From assembly GCA_946811185.2 (NCBI GenBank), contig OX328112.1:21295558-21359557 (forward strand): DNA of 64,000 nt. Direction: 5' to 3'. Positions within the stretch are counted from its first letter, which is position 1, and each line of letters begins with the position of its first letter. Both the position numbers and the translations under genes were made by a program. Below are positions 23,829-34,620 of the stretch, in pieces. Under the pieces are notes generated by a model, which saw nothing but the letters and a program-made list of their open reading frames with translations, was not told the origin of the DNA and made no database searches. The stretch comes from Hippopus hippopus. Lineage: Eukaryota; Mollusca; Bivalvia; Cardiida; Cardiidae.

Positions 23829-24033
23829 GTTCTGACTAAGTAGCGTCAAATAGTATGAGAAAAATGATCAGACTGGAACCCAGGCTGTCGTTATGCCGTT
23901 TTCAAAAGAACAAGTACATATAACTTTTTTTATTCGGCATAAAACCGCACTTGCATGTTTATAGCTTGCAATGTATACGACAACTACGATAGGGAAAAAC
24001 AAAAACTTACATAGATGTTCATTATCTGAGAAC

Positions 24034-24063
24034 AGGGATCGTATATAATTATACAGAATCCCT
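24034..24063. repeat. M5 micro-palindrome
   Basis: 30 bases with agggatcgtatataat and the inverse ending gaatccct. 206 bases from the previous copy. Confidence 0.75.
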
Positions 24064-24370
24064 GCTGAGAAGCATAAAAAAAATACACAAATACGATTAA
24101 AGAAATTACATGTAGCAATATAGTGTATCAAAACTTAGATCGCCAACTAAAAGCAAAAAGAAAAATGAAAACTATGAGATTTTTCAAGACTATAATCAGA
24201 CTAGCTGTCATGTGCAGTCCGATCTTGATCCATACTGTATGCTACGTGTTTCATGAACATTTTGACTAATAGGCTGACCAGTACTCCGCGTTGCTAAAGG
24301 ACACTCCCACGAAAACCCAGTGTGGCCGGTGAGGATCGACCCTGAATCTCTAAATTATATATCGCTCCCC

Positions 24371-24830
24371 TTAACGTACTCTTTACCAGATGACTTTACC
24401 AGATGACAAAATTGTAGACTTGTCCAAATTGGAAGTACTTGCAGACGACAATTCAGATATGGCTAACATAGTATTTGTCCACATTAGACTTGAAAATATT
24501 GTGGGAAAAGCATTTTCTGCTTTCACCGCAATATTTACCAAAGCTTTCTTTCTCGTGGTCGTTCAAACACTAGATTGTTTGGTAAAAGGCTACGGTGCTG
24601 GATTTGAAACAATCAAATTCTTGAACGATCCACGCATTCAAGGTTGTTCTTGTTGAGGTGTTCCTGGGCAAGGCACTACAAAGCCCCAGTCTAGTACTGG
24701 TGAAAAGCATTTTCGCCTTTGTCCAAAATATTTACCGTTCTTTCTCAGATAAATCTCAAAAATTTAATCGTCTGCAAAAGCTTTCAATTTGGACAAATCT
24801 AAAATTTTGTCGTCTGATACAGAGTTTGAA
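24371..24830. mobile_element. M1 MITE split by another insertion
   Basis: 24371-24592 has TTAA, ctctttaccagatgac, gcagacgacaattcagatat and a reduced hairpin. A second M1 half (aaaagcattttcgcctttgt to gttaaag-like cgtctgatacagag) is at 24700-24830. Between them lies SINE-like sequence (ttcctgggcaaggcactaca). Confidence 0.65.
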
Positions 24831-24909
24831 ACGATGTCTATGGTGATGAAGTTATCAGCTGCTTTCCGAGAAACGATTTCTGTCACAGTGGCAATTATTT
24901 AACTTTTAA

Positions 24910-25290
24910 GGTGATTGTGTTTTGATACCGCTTTCTAAATTATTTCAGTCATATCACAGCGACAGCCTACATATTCATGTATTTCCTGTGTTTCACCAGT
25001 ACTAGTCTGGAGCTCTAGATTGTCTTGCTCTGGGACATTCCCACGAAAATACAGTGTTTCCAGTGAGGCTCGAACTTGAGGTTACATTTTAGTCATATCA
25101 CGGCGACAGCTGATCAGTTATTCCTGTTTCATAACTTCCTTCGTCTCACAGATACTAGGACAGATTTTTTAAGTGTTTTGCCCTTGGGAACTCTCGCAAA
25201 ACCCAAATCTCTCTCCTAGAGATCGAACCGGTGACTGGTGGACTATGGATCCTACGCCTAAACTAATTGGCCAAGCTGACACCCTTTGGC
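24910..25290 (-). mobile_element. SINE-like sequence, two nested copies
   Basis: ttgataccgctttctaaatt and agtcatatcacagcgacagc occur, then a second cattttagtcatatcacggc within the same stretch. The head has gatcgaaccggtgactggtg and ctaattggccaagctga. The repeat inside suggests a SINE inserted into a SINE. Confidence 0.65.
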
Positions 25291-25318
25291 CAAGCTAGAT
25301 ATGGAACTCGTACATTTT

Positions 25319-25545
25319 CAAGTCAAGTAAATTTTATTTACAAAGTCGGGAACATATAACAAGAAACACAAGCTCTGTTGAGCTTTTCACACCGACTTTA
25401 CGTCACCAACTAAACCACAGGGCTCGACATCAAACCCACAACTCCTATTTTCAATCCCGGCTGTGACCAACTGAGCTACTAGGCTCGGTATCAAACCCAC
25501 AACCCCTAAATTTTCTAGCACTGCATATTACCGACTGAATACATC
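25319..25545 (-). mobile_element. Possible tRNA-headed SINE
   Basis: caagtaaattttatttacaa tail; ccaactgagctactaggctc is an inverse A box. aggctcg(a/g)(c/t)atcaaacccacaac occurs twice, 60 bases apart. Family not recognised. Confidence 0.55.
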
Positions 25546-26019
25546 ACGACGACCATCATTTAACCTTGTTAGGTACGTGGTGGGGTAAAATAGGTGACAT
25601 AGACAACGACAGAGAGTATGATGATGATCTGGTCAAAAAGTGACAATAAAAAAGGAGAAAAGGCAGACCACAGCAATAAATTCACCCACCTCGATGTTTA
25701 GTAATTCCAGACTTTATTTATTGATTAAATAGGCCTACTAGTAATCCATCATAAGTAAAATCAAACAATGTCTCATCTTAAATAAGAATTTTACACAAGA
25801 GACTAACACACTAAACAGTGAATACAAAACACGTCCAGATTACGCACGTGGAAAGTCTGCAAATATGGTGGTTGAAGCGGGAAGGGGGGGGGGGGGAAAG
25901 CTGACTCGGGATAATGTTTAACAAAATAGGCCTGTGCAGGCTGATTTTGGTCTATAGTATTCCTTTCTGGTGACGTTTTAAGCCATCACATGATTCTTTT
26001 TGTTAACAACTAACTTAAT

Positions 26020-26165
26020 CTTTAGGTAGACTGGTCCTTGGACTTGCAGAAAATTGACCAATAGCGATAAGTTTCGGCTCAGGTCAGCCTGCGCTGACTG
26101 TGCAGGCTGACAAACCTGGGTCGATACGTTTCGCAGATGCATTAAACCCCCCCCCCCTTTTGCCA
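26020..26165. mobile_element. M2 MITE, right part
   Basis: tggacttgcagaaaattgac, core caggtcagcctgcgctgact and gatgcattaaac before a poly-C run. Same family as 56545-56806. Confidence 0.7.
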
Positions 26166-26299
26166 GAGACGGCTTAATTATTGACGCAAACTTTTTTTTT
26201 TTAACAGTCGCTACGAAATTGTTTATCTAGTGCTCAATGAAGCATTTAATAAGTTGCAGAACTTTTTTCTCTATGATTTGGTTTAAATTTATTTATTTT

Positions 26300-26475
26300 A
26301 CATCGATTGAGAAACAAGTTCTTGCAACTTATACTAATTTCTCTCGATTCTGCTTCCTGGGAACTACACCAGTACTCGCACCGAATGTGTGAGCGAATAA
26401 ACGGTCCCGAAGTTGATAGCCACTCCCGGGTATCGAACTCGGGACCTTACGGTTACGAGGACAATACTCTACCTC
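26300..26475 (-). mobile_element. Possible tRNA-headed SINE
   Basis: actcccgggtatcgaactcg at 26424 is a strong inverse B box, and tctacctcacaac ends the tRNA-like head. The body at 26300-26400 has no other copy in the window. Confidence 0.55.
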
Positions 26476-27004
26476 ACAACTTCAAAAGCCATATTTTTTA
26501 TGATTTGAAAGTGTATTAGATACTGTTCTTGAAGCTGACTTACATGAACGAGTCAAAGACCGGCTGGACACAGACGACACTTATCAAGCTTCTAGGGAAA
26601 TTATCATGGTAAATGTACCAAGTGCTAGTTCACAGGACGTAGACAGAGGTCAGAGTTAGGGCGTAGTTAAGGGTCGAATTCGGGGCCTATAATATACATT
26701 CACACGAGGGATAATTAAGACATAGATCTAGATCTATATAGAAGCTGTACCTTGGATAGAGTCCCCACAAACCAATCTTAATGCTATTCTTATCCAATTC
26801 TCAAGACTTTTCCAAAATTTAAAGAAATGCAAGTTCTGAGTAGTTAAACCAAATGGTTGCGCCAATCAGATAATGTAGATCCAAGCTTAGACTGCACGTT
26901 CTATGCAGTCTAATCTTGATCTGTACTATCTGCAAAGGCGCTTTAAGTCCCACTCTGCATCATAAGGATTAAAAGGCTGGCAAAAGTTTTCGTTATCAGT
27001 AAAG

Positions 27005-27960
27005 CCGTGGTCACACCTTACGTAGTTGAACGTAGTGGGAAATGGCCATAGTTGGCCGTAGTTGAACGTATTAAAAGTAGTTGAACGTAGTTACACTTAC
27101 ATAACCCTAGTTCAACGTAGTAATTAACGTAGTTTGAACTTATGATTTTTCAGTAGTAAGTTAATAATTTTTGAACATGTTCAAAAATAAGTTACGGTTA
27201 ATTACGATGTTGTGTCCCTACCGAGACCGTAGTTGACCTTAGTTAACCCACAGGCCTTTGAAGCTCTATTGGTCTATCACGGAACACTAAAATTTTCCTT
27301 GGTCGATCATAGAACACATATAGTACATTGGTACATCGCCTGTACATCACGAAATATACTCAAATTTTCATTAACACCCTTTCTAGTCTTACTATATACG
27401 ATACAGTGGGAATCCCCAATGTGCTATTTATAGTAACGGTGTCCGATAATGAAAATTTCGTTATCCCTTGATCGACTAATGGAGTTTCAGAGGGCTATGG
27501 TTTACCGTAATTAACCGTACTTAACCGTAGTGCGTGCTGTAGGTGACCGCAGTTTTGGAAACCATCTTTTCTTCCAAGGCGGCATGGCTGAATAAGTGAT
27601 CAGCAATTTCTGGCTCATCAACTTCCCACAGCACAACGACTAGCTTACCCGTACTGAGCAGGCGCAGCCACAACTTTTTACCGTAGCTGAACGAGGTTGA
27701 CACTAACTAACCGTACTTGCGCGTACTTAGGACCATGGTAGTTTATACGTAGTGTAACATAGTTAGCCGTAGTTAGACTTAGTGATACCCTAGTTAATCC
27801 TAGCCACTTTGCTCGCAGTTGAATGTAGTTGACCGTACTTACACGTAGCTCAACCTCCTTAGACTTTTTATGTTTCCCCTTTTTGCCAATTTTGAACCTA
27901 CTTCCAACTTACTTCAACCTAATTGACCGTATAGTAGGCATATTACTACGGCAGACTACG
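27005..27960. repeat. Degenerate array of a GTAGTTGAACGTA-like motif
   Basis: Starts gtggtcacaccttacgtagt and carries dozens of imperfect copies of a 10-12 base motif (gtagttgaacgtag, gtagttgaccgtag, and the inverse at the right end), densest at 27020-27130 and 27700-27940. The centre (27190-27480) is free of it. No coding frame of interest. It looks like a non-autonomous element with long subterminal repeats, or a decayed satellite. Confidence 0.6.
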
Positions 27961-28021
27961 TTTGAAAACGGACAACCATAGCCAACTTTCGCGGACATGT
28001 AAAAATCGATATGAATTATAA

Positions 28022-29030
28022 TAAATTTGACCTGTGACTGTACAAGTACGACATCTAACGACCCTGCGGTTGACTGTTTAGGATAAAATATGGAAACGGG
28101 CGCAATAACTTTTTACAAGTTATCTCCTACTTTTCAAAAAAAAAAAAATTTTTTTTTTCTACATCACTCAATCAGTTTCTTCTGCAAAGAGTATTAACCG
28201 TAAAAAGAATGACAATACTAGATCTGATAGATTAAAGTTGACACAGACTATGAGTATAGTGGGAAAAGGGGGTAAAACAAGAGAATTTTCCTTTAACAGT
28301 GAATTAAAAAGTTACATGCTGCATAATTATCATTTACGTGTAAGCCCTTGCAGACTCATGAAAAATCCCGGAGAAATGGCATCGTTTGAAATTGCTCTGT
28401 GGGAAAAGATAATTAATACTTAACCCTGTACCACACAGTCCCGAGATTAAACGATCCTGTGGTAGAAAGCTTTTGAAAACAACTTGTAAAAAGTAATTGC
28501 ATTTACTCCTTTTCTCGCTCTGTTTTTGATCCTTTTAGGACTCATCGTCTGAGTCACCTTTTATTTGTCTTAACAAAATACATGTAGTCTAAATTTGGAC
28601 GAGTCTAAAATTTTGTCGTTTGGTGAAGACTTAATTAACAAATTTAACCTATTGTTGTACAAAATGTGACTTCTAACGACCTTGTAGTTGATCTCCGAAT
28701 TTCCCAAACAACTATATTTTTTACATCAATCAAATAGTATCTCCCGTCTTTCAAGCGTTCCCCTTTTAACAATTTTTATATTTTAATTGTTCATTGGTAA
28801 GAATTAGCCTAAACAGTGAGGGGCTTGATTCTTCCATATTTAAAACGACGCAACCTGTAAAAAGCATAACCAAAAAAAGGTTGTACCCATCTTTATGTAT
28901 CAAAATATAGTTCATTGCATAGATAGACCTAAGTTGTTCCTAAAACGGAGTATGCAACATTTAGACTCGCTCAAAATGGAAACATCTTGATAGAACTATT
29001 AATAATAGTGATAGACATTGTGAGAAAAGG
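28022..29030. repeat. Right copy of the diverged duplication
   Basis: Matches 1315-2300 and 2660-2800 as above, about 26.7 kb away. The 360 bases at 2300-2660 are absent here. Both copies include an M1 MITE at the same place, so that insertion came first. Confidence 0.8.
28420..28634. mobile_element. M1 MITE copy in the duplicated segment
   Basis: TTAA borders with ccctgtaccacacagtcccg and gtcgtttggtgaagac. It corresponds to the copy at 1697-1910. Confidence 0.78.
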
Positions 29031-30789
29031 CGACACGTAAAACCATGGGATTACATGTATTTGCTAAGATATTTAATTGCCGTAACAATGGTTCAATGCC
29101 ATCCTCCATCATAGCCATCTTTTAGGTAGAGAAAACAGAATTAGGCCTGAGCAGCCACGCTCTTTCTATAAGTAAGTCTGAAACAGATAAGTTTAGAGAC
29201 CTCTCATTATCAGGTTTGTATAAATTCTTATGAAAATGCAATAATCTTCTATGCAATAATAAGCCATACTCAGGCAAAAGAGGATTTAATGCATCACAGT
29301 GATGCAGGATACATAGCCAGTCTTGGTATCATTATGGTTTCATAAAGTCCATTTCGTACAACAACCATCCCAATCATGAGGTACACTGATCCTTTGACAT
29401 GCAGTAAATGGTTTTGACAGACCGATATTCCTTCAAGAAATTGAAAAAAATCAAGGGACCATTCACGCTACCTATATATGAATTCTGTCCGATAGAATGT
29501 ATCATGAGACTTTTATACATTGTAGATTGCTTAATTGTTGCTATAAAGGGCAACACCATTAGGAATCATGCTTCTGACGGATCAAGATTTTGAAACCTAA
29601 ATGATGTCTACCCGAACTAAATAGAGAAAGTCAGCATGCAATTTTTCAGTTTTTCAGTTTTGTTATCGTGGATTTTCAGGAAAGAAGATGTTAGAAATAT
29701 AAAACTTCACGCACATACCGAGGGACAGCCAAGAGATGACGTATAGCCAGTAGCTAAAGAATACAAGAAAAGAAAGGAAAAATATCATCAGGTTTATTTC
29801 AGTGAAATCATAATACATGTAAATAACAACGCCTTCTAATAATAAATCATAGAATGATTAAGAGTGGTAAATACATGAACACGAATGCTTGTAATTGGGA
29901 AGATACAATAGTAAATGTTAAATTGAACATCATTTTTGATAAGGATCATAATGTTCATGATAACAACAACTGGAACAATATCGATAACAAGTAAAAAGAC
30001 GCTAAAGAACGACTAGACCTATAAAATAATTCGTAATAAAGAACAAATGATACCGCCATCAATTTCTGTAGTTACACACTGCAAAAACCGCAAAAAGAGA
30101 AGCTGAAATGACAACTGTTTTTTCGACAACTATTTCGAGTCCAGCGTATAACGCATCTATCTCTTACGTTAAATTACTAATATTGATTACGCCAGAGCAC
30201 TACTCTATCTGTTAACAGAATAGTAAATTCAAAGTGACGATTCAAAGTCGAAGTCAAACTAGGTTTTCTGGACAAAAATAAAATGTCAGGATACATACAT
30301 GTACATTTCTATATGCAACAACAATAGAGTTTAGGAAGTGAAAGTGAAAAAAAAAAGAATAAAAATCAGAATGAAGTCTCCTGACACGTTGGTAGGAATA
30401 AAAAAGGAAAATAAAATATGATAACGATGAAAAAATATAAAAAAAGGTGATTCAATATTGAAACTACAATGGAAAAACGTTATTCCTAGATCATTTGAGA
30501 ATGATCTGAAAGAGTAAATCTGCTCGAATTATTTGCGAGAGACGGTACAGCTTAAATATGGGAACAATCCTACTGAAATAAAAAGCGTATTTTCTTATAT
30601 TCGGTGATATAAAAGAAACAAAAACTGTTCTGCAAAGATTTGAAGCAGGAAAGTACTAAATTAAGAAAAACTGTATTTGCAAGAAATAATAATTAATAAT
30701 AACAATAATAATAATAATGATAATAATAATACACGAGCATCTAAAAGGTACAAGCATGGCCAATGACTGAACGGACAAATGATTTACGG
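29031..30789. other. A-rich stretch with few repeats
   Basis: A decayed M2-like sequence at 29235-29410 (aatgcatcacagtgatgcag). Beyond it the sequence is A-rich (many aaagaaa and aataat runs), with no gene motif and none of the hairpin families common elsewhere. Confidence 0.5.
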
Positions 30790-30965
30790 TCCGTATTTAC
30801 CAACCATTCTTAAGAACATTCAAAGTCTTATTCTCCAAGATTTTCCAAATTTGAAAGTAACACAACTTCTGATGGGCTACACCAAATGGTTTTAGCCAAT
30901 CAGAAGTTGTGTTACTTTCAGGTTTAGAAAATCTGGAGTGTAAGCCCAAGAATGATCTTAAAATA
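30790..30965. mobile_element. Palindromic MITE (AACACAACTTCTGAT family)
   Basis: aaccattcttaagaacattc, gaaagtaacacaacttctga, the inverse agaagttgtgttactttcag, then gatcttaaaatagttgttga. Relatives at 49505-49700 and fragments at 26755-26865 and 51840-51955. Confidence 0.75.
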
Positions 30966-32106
30966 GTTGTTGAATAAGGCCCTAAATGAACGATAACAAC
31001 ACAATGGTGTATGATCGGATATTTTACACAAAAAAGAATATCAATGCAACATCAACAGTTTGATCAATATCGTAAAAGAGAAAAAAAATTACCATATACA
31101 GTAAATGCAAAGGCAAAATTGAAATGTGAAGTCAATATGATAAATAGAGAAAGAGACGAATATAAATAAAAAGAGAAAAAGAACGAAGGTTAATGAATGA
31201 TAACCTTTAATGAATGGTTCATAAACATTTTGACTAAAATGATGACTGTGTACCCTCGATAACTCCTACATAATGGAATGAAGTTAAGGAGACGAAGGAG
31301 AAGATAAACGTATTTTTGAAAACATTTGGCAATTTGAAAGGAACATAAATTATTTTATTGTTATAGACTTCCAAAATACCAACGGCAAACATGAGGTGCT
31401 TTCGCAGCCAAGCTTTTCCAATTTCAGTCTGCAAAGAAATTTCAGTTTGGCATTGATCTGAGTTATGCGACTGTCCGATATTTTGAGAGCTATTTCGATA
31501 AAAACAGCTTTTAAATTACTCCAAAAATTTTATTTTAATTGGCTGGAATTGTATGAAGCTATGTTGAAATAAAATAGTAAAATAATATTTTCAAAAAGAA
31601 TACTTGGAATTTGATCCCTTTCATTCATTTATTTTTATTATCATCAGAGGGATTAAACCTTTCTTTTTTTTTATCCTGTCACTTCCGGGTTTACCTGACG
31701 GATAACAGGGTGCCGTATATTTTTTTTGTTATCCGTCAGTTGGTCACATGACCGCTAAGTGCGCACCTGCTGACTGGGACTATTTTCAACCAAGCGTCTT
31801 ACTGCCGTAATGAATGAATCAATCGCTAGCGAATACTTTTGCTCGTTTAATTAATAGTCTGTTATGTTAAAACACATTGTCTTCTTCGCCACAATATTTT
31901 TCTGCGGAGATACGTCACGTTTGATAATTATGACGTAGCCAATATCATTCATGACGTCATTATTACAGCTGCATATCCAGAGGGTTATGTAAACACGGTT
32001 CTTCATTTCAAGTTTCTCATAGATCTAGTGAGAAAGATGTCAATATGTGCCTTATTTCGAGCGAAATTTTCAATTTAGTCGGATTTTTGGATTATAATTG
32101 AGAAAA
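30966..32106. other. No gene recognised
   Basis: A-rich. A short inverted pair tgacggataacagggtg / ttgttatccgtcag surrounds 31695-31740, and several tgacgt boxes lie at 31910-31960. Confidence 0.45.
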
Positions 32107-32397
32107 AGGATAAATAAAATAGATGGTTGGTGTCTTGGATTAAGAAAGTCGATCAGGCTCGGCTCCGGAAATTTATTGAAGGTACGGTCTTTATCAATGT
32201 TTTTTTTCCGTTTGTTTGTTTTGTTCCGTTACAGTGAGTGACAGGATAAATAGAATAGATGGTTGGTGTCTTGGATGGGTTAAGTTTATCGGGCTCGGCT
32301 CCGAAATTTATCCGGTTCGCCTTCGGCTCACCAGATAAATTCCTCCGCCTTGCCCGATAAACTTAACCCATCCAAGACACCAACCATCTATTCTCTA
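32107..32397. repeat. Inverted repeat around TAGATGGTTGGTGTCTTGGA
   Basis: 32244-32290 and 32348-32397 are inverse copies with about 40-base arms (agatggttggtgtcttggat, gggttaagtttatcgggc). A third, direct and shorter copy starts at 32107. The centre (ctccgaaatttatccggttc) is itself partly symmetric. Confidence 0.82.
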
Positions 32398-32591
32398 TGT
32401 ATGTAGTCATTTGCAATTTGATTGGTCAAAATTTTACGCTTGTTACTCATCCGCCATTCATAAAATTGAAGTAACTGGCTACTGCACCGTTATTTGTTTT
32501 TTTTTTTTTTTTTGTTTACCGTAATCGATTAAAATTTCAATAATTTTCAATATTTTGTCGTTGAAAAGGTGTTGGTATATAATAAAAGGAA

Positions 32592-32705
32592 CATAATATT
32601 GTAATGACTTTCCTGATGCTTGTATTTACTTATCGCGCGATACCAAATTTTCTCACGCTGCTCGAAGTAAATACAAGTACCAGGAAAGTCACTGCAATAT
32701 AATAG
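32592..32705. repeat. Inverted repeat
   Basis: aatattgtaatgactttcct and gcttgtatttact at the left, agtaaatacaagtaccagga and aagtcactgcaatat at the right. Loop of about 35 bases with tatcgcgcgata. Confidence 0.75.
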
Positions 32706-33506
32706 TCCGTATATATTTAATGCTACACAGCAATTTAAGAATTAAAGGCATCAATATAAAAATTGAAGATTTATAGACAATAAAATATTGCAAAACTGAC
32801 CATGATGAACAATTATAGCTGATAAGTGAACGCACATTGATTCACATAAACGAAAAATCAATACATTGCATATGACCGAACACTTCCAAAAAAAAAGAAT
32901 CAAATGTTGACTAGACATTGGGAATAAAAAATAGAAAAAAAAATACTTAGTATGTAAATTGAAAAATGTATGATCAAAAGATTAAGAACGAAAAAAGAAA
33001 TATGAGAAACAAATCCATATAATTTATGTCCAACAGAAGAACGGACAAATGGATAAAATAAACTAACAATAAATTACAAATGTATATGGCCACCTTGTCG
33101 ATTAAGTGTTGTAAAGTGTAAATTAAAAAAAAAATCTTTCTTCAAAGTAGGGATTTCATTGGACGTAGCAATCTTAATCACAAACAATCAGACGTCTCGG
33201 AAACAAATCAACTGTAAATCTGCAAAATAAAATCGACCTTTATATCATCAATCTCTCTCTGTGCGAGGAAAGGTTGTCAAAAATAATTGAAAGTTAGTGC
33301 CCAACAGACAGTTACAAAAATATATCTGTTCTGCTTTAGCATCGACAAATGTGTTCAGTGCCTTCGTGCTCGCCTTAAAGATTTACAAAAATGCGCGGAC
33401 ACTTTTGTTAACCTAGGGAGATCATTTCATCAAGTGCATAATTCTCCGCAAAGTGTGGGTATCCTCTTTAGACTCGGATAACTGAAGTGTTCTAAAGTTT
33501 AAGAAT
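32706..33506. other. No gene recognised
   Basis: A-rich to about 33250, then a 195-base open frame (33287-33481) with no recognised family just before the dead tail copies. It may be unique 3' sequence of the peptidase locus. Confidence 0.4.
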
Positions 33507-34376
33507 CTGATTCCTTTGCCTTTTCGACGCTACTATCAGAATTAAATCCCTTACAGAGTCGACAATACTCCTTTGCAAACACCCGAACAAAGCTTTAATT
33601 GGTCATTCTCTTTTAATTTTCTTTGTTTATCTAATTCTAGACTAGCTGGCTTTTAAAACATGTCTGAAAAGTCAATATGTGGATCCTTTCTTTCAATCTG
33701 TAAGAGTCCACTGTAGTTAAACAAAGTTCTACGTATTAGAATTTCGATTCATCTGCTGTTTCGATGCTCTGCTAGAACTTAAAATATTAATAAGATCGTC
33801 ATAGTTTTTCGGTGTAATTACATTTGGAAATGTAAATTAAGGTAATTTTCTCTCGAACTTGATAGCTCGTGGGTACCCATGTTGTGGTCTAGATAAGAAA
33901 TCAGGGTTTTTATTTTTTTTGTATGTGTATGTTTCCACGTCTTTATCCGAATCAAAATCCTAAAATCAGTTATAAAAACTTGAGCCATGCTCTTTGAAAA
34001 ATGGGGCTTAATGCATCTGCAAAGAGTATCGACTCAGCGTGAGCATTCCGCACTGGTTGACCTGGATCGAAACTCTTTGCTTTTTACCTACATATCAAAC
34101 GACCATTCTATCTCAGGATTCAGCCGGTTGTTAGACTAAATGGATTTAATGGATCCATATTTATGTGATAACTTGCTCGGTATCATGCAACACGGAGATG
34201 CATTGTTTGCTAGAGCATGGCTTATTTGCAAATGCAGATTAAGCTAACTGTCTTTCGAATCTGATAGCAAATGCCTACTCATGTGGTAGTCTAGATAAGA
34301 AATCCGGATTTCTTTGTTGTGCTCCCATGTCTTGATCTGAATCAAAATCCTCGATTCAGCCGTAACAACTTGTTGG
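33507..34376 (-). pseudogene. Decayed tandem copies of the peptidase tail exon
   Basis: Four segments downstream of the stop resemble the tail-coding part of e21: about 34327-34376, 33934-33982, 33749-33806 and 33507-33572. Read on the minus strand the first two carry PTSCYG(stop)IEDFDSDQD and DFDSDKDVE, both followed by NPDFLSR; the last reads VDSVRD, a frameshift, then FNSDSSVEKAKESDS and a stop. Compare PTSFDDSVEDFNSDTDVE in the real exon. Stops and frameshifts indicate dead duplicates, although use as an alternative 3' end or UTR is not excluded. Confidence 0.65.
33981..34222. mobile_element. M2 MITE copy
   Basis: Starts gagccatgctctttgaaaaa and ends tagagcatggctta, an inverted pair. tgcatctgcaaagagtatcg is kept but the GC-rich core is decayed. 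It lies between two of the dead tail copies. Confidence 0.75.
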
Positions 34377-34437
34377 AAACTTCATTGAAAATACAAAGTG
34401 TAGGTCCATTAGTATATTCATTTTGGAATAATTCTAT

Positions 34438-34620
34438 TTATCTAGTGGTATATTCTCCTTCGTCTGCTATCTCGACATCTGTATCTGAATTAAAGTCTTC
34501 AACAGAATCGTCAAAACTTGTTGGCTTGCCAAAACACTGCATGATAAAGTCTTCCATTGTATTATATAAATGTGTCTTCGTGTTGGCACCATTAAGAAAG
34601 TGATTTTCATCTGTGTATAT
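34438..34620 (-). CDS. DPP4-like exon e21 (last), catalytic His and acidic tail
   Basis: 183 nt including stop TAA at 34438-34440; acceptor tttcag. Encodes IYTDENHFLNG with triad His654, then HLYNTMEDFIMQCFGKP, matching the DPP4 C-terminus HMSHFIKQCFSLP. A further stretch of about 26 residues, rich in Asp/Glu/Ser (SFDDSVEDFNSDTDVEIADE), extends past the usual DPP4 end. In DPP4 the His is followed by Gly; here by Phe. A possible AATAAA signal is read on this strand near 33910; it is weak evidence because that stretch is T-rich. Confidence 0.95.
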   Translation of the reverse strand: MYTDENHFLNGANTKTHLYNTMEDFIMQCFGKPTSFDDSVEDFNSDTDVEIADEGEYTTR

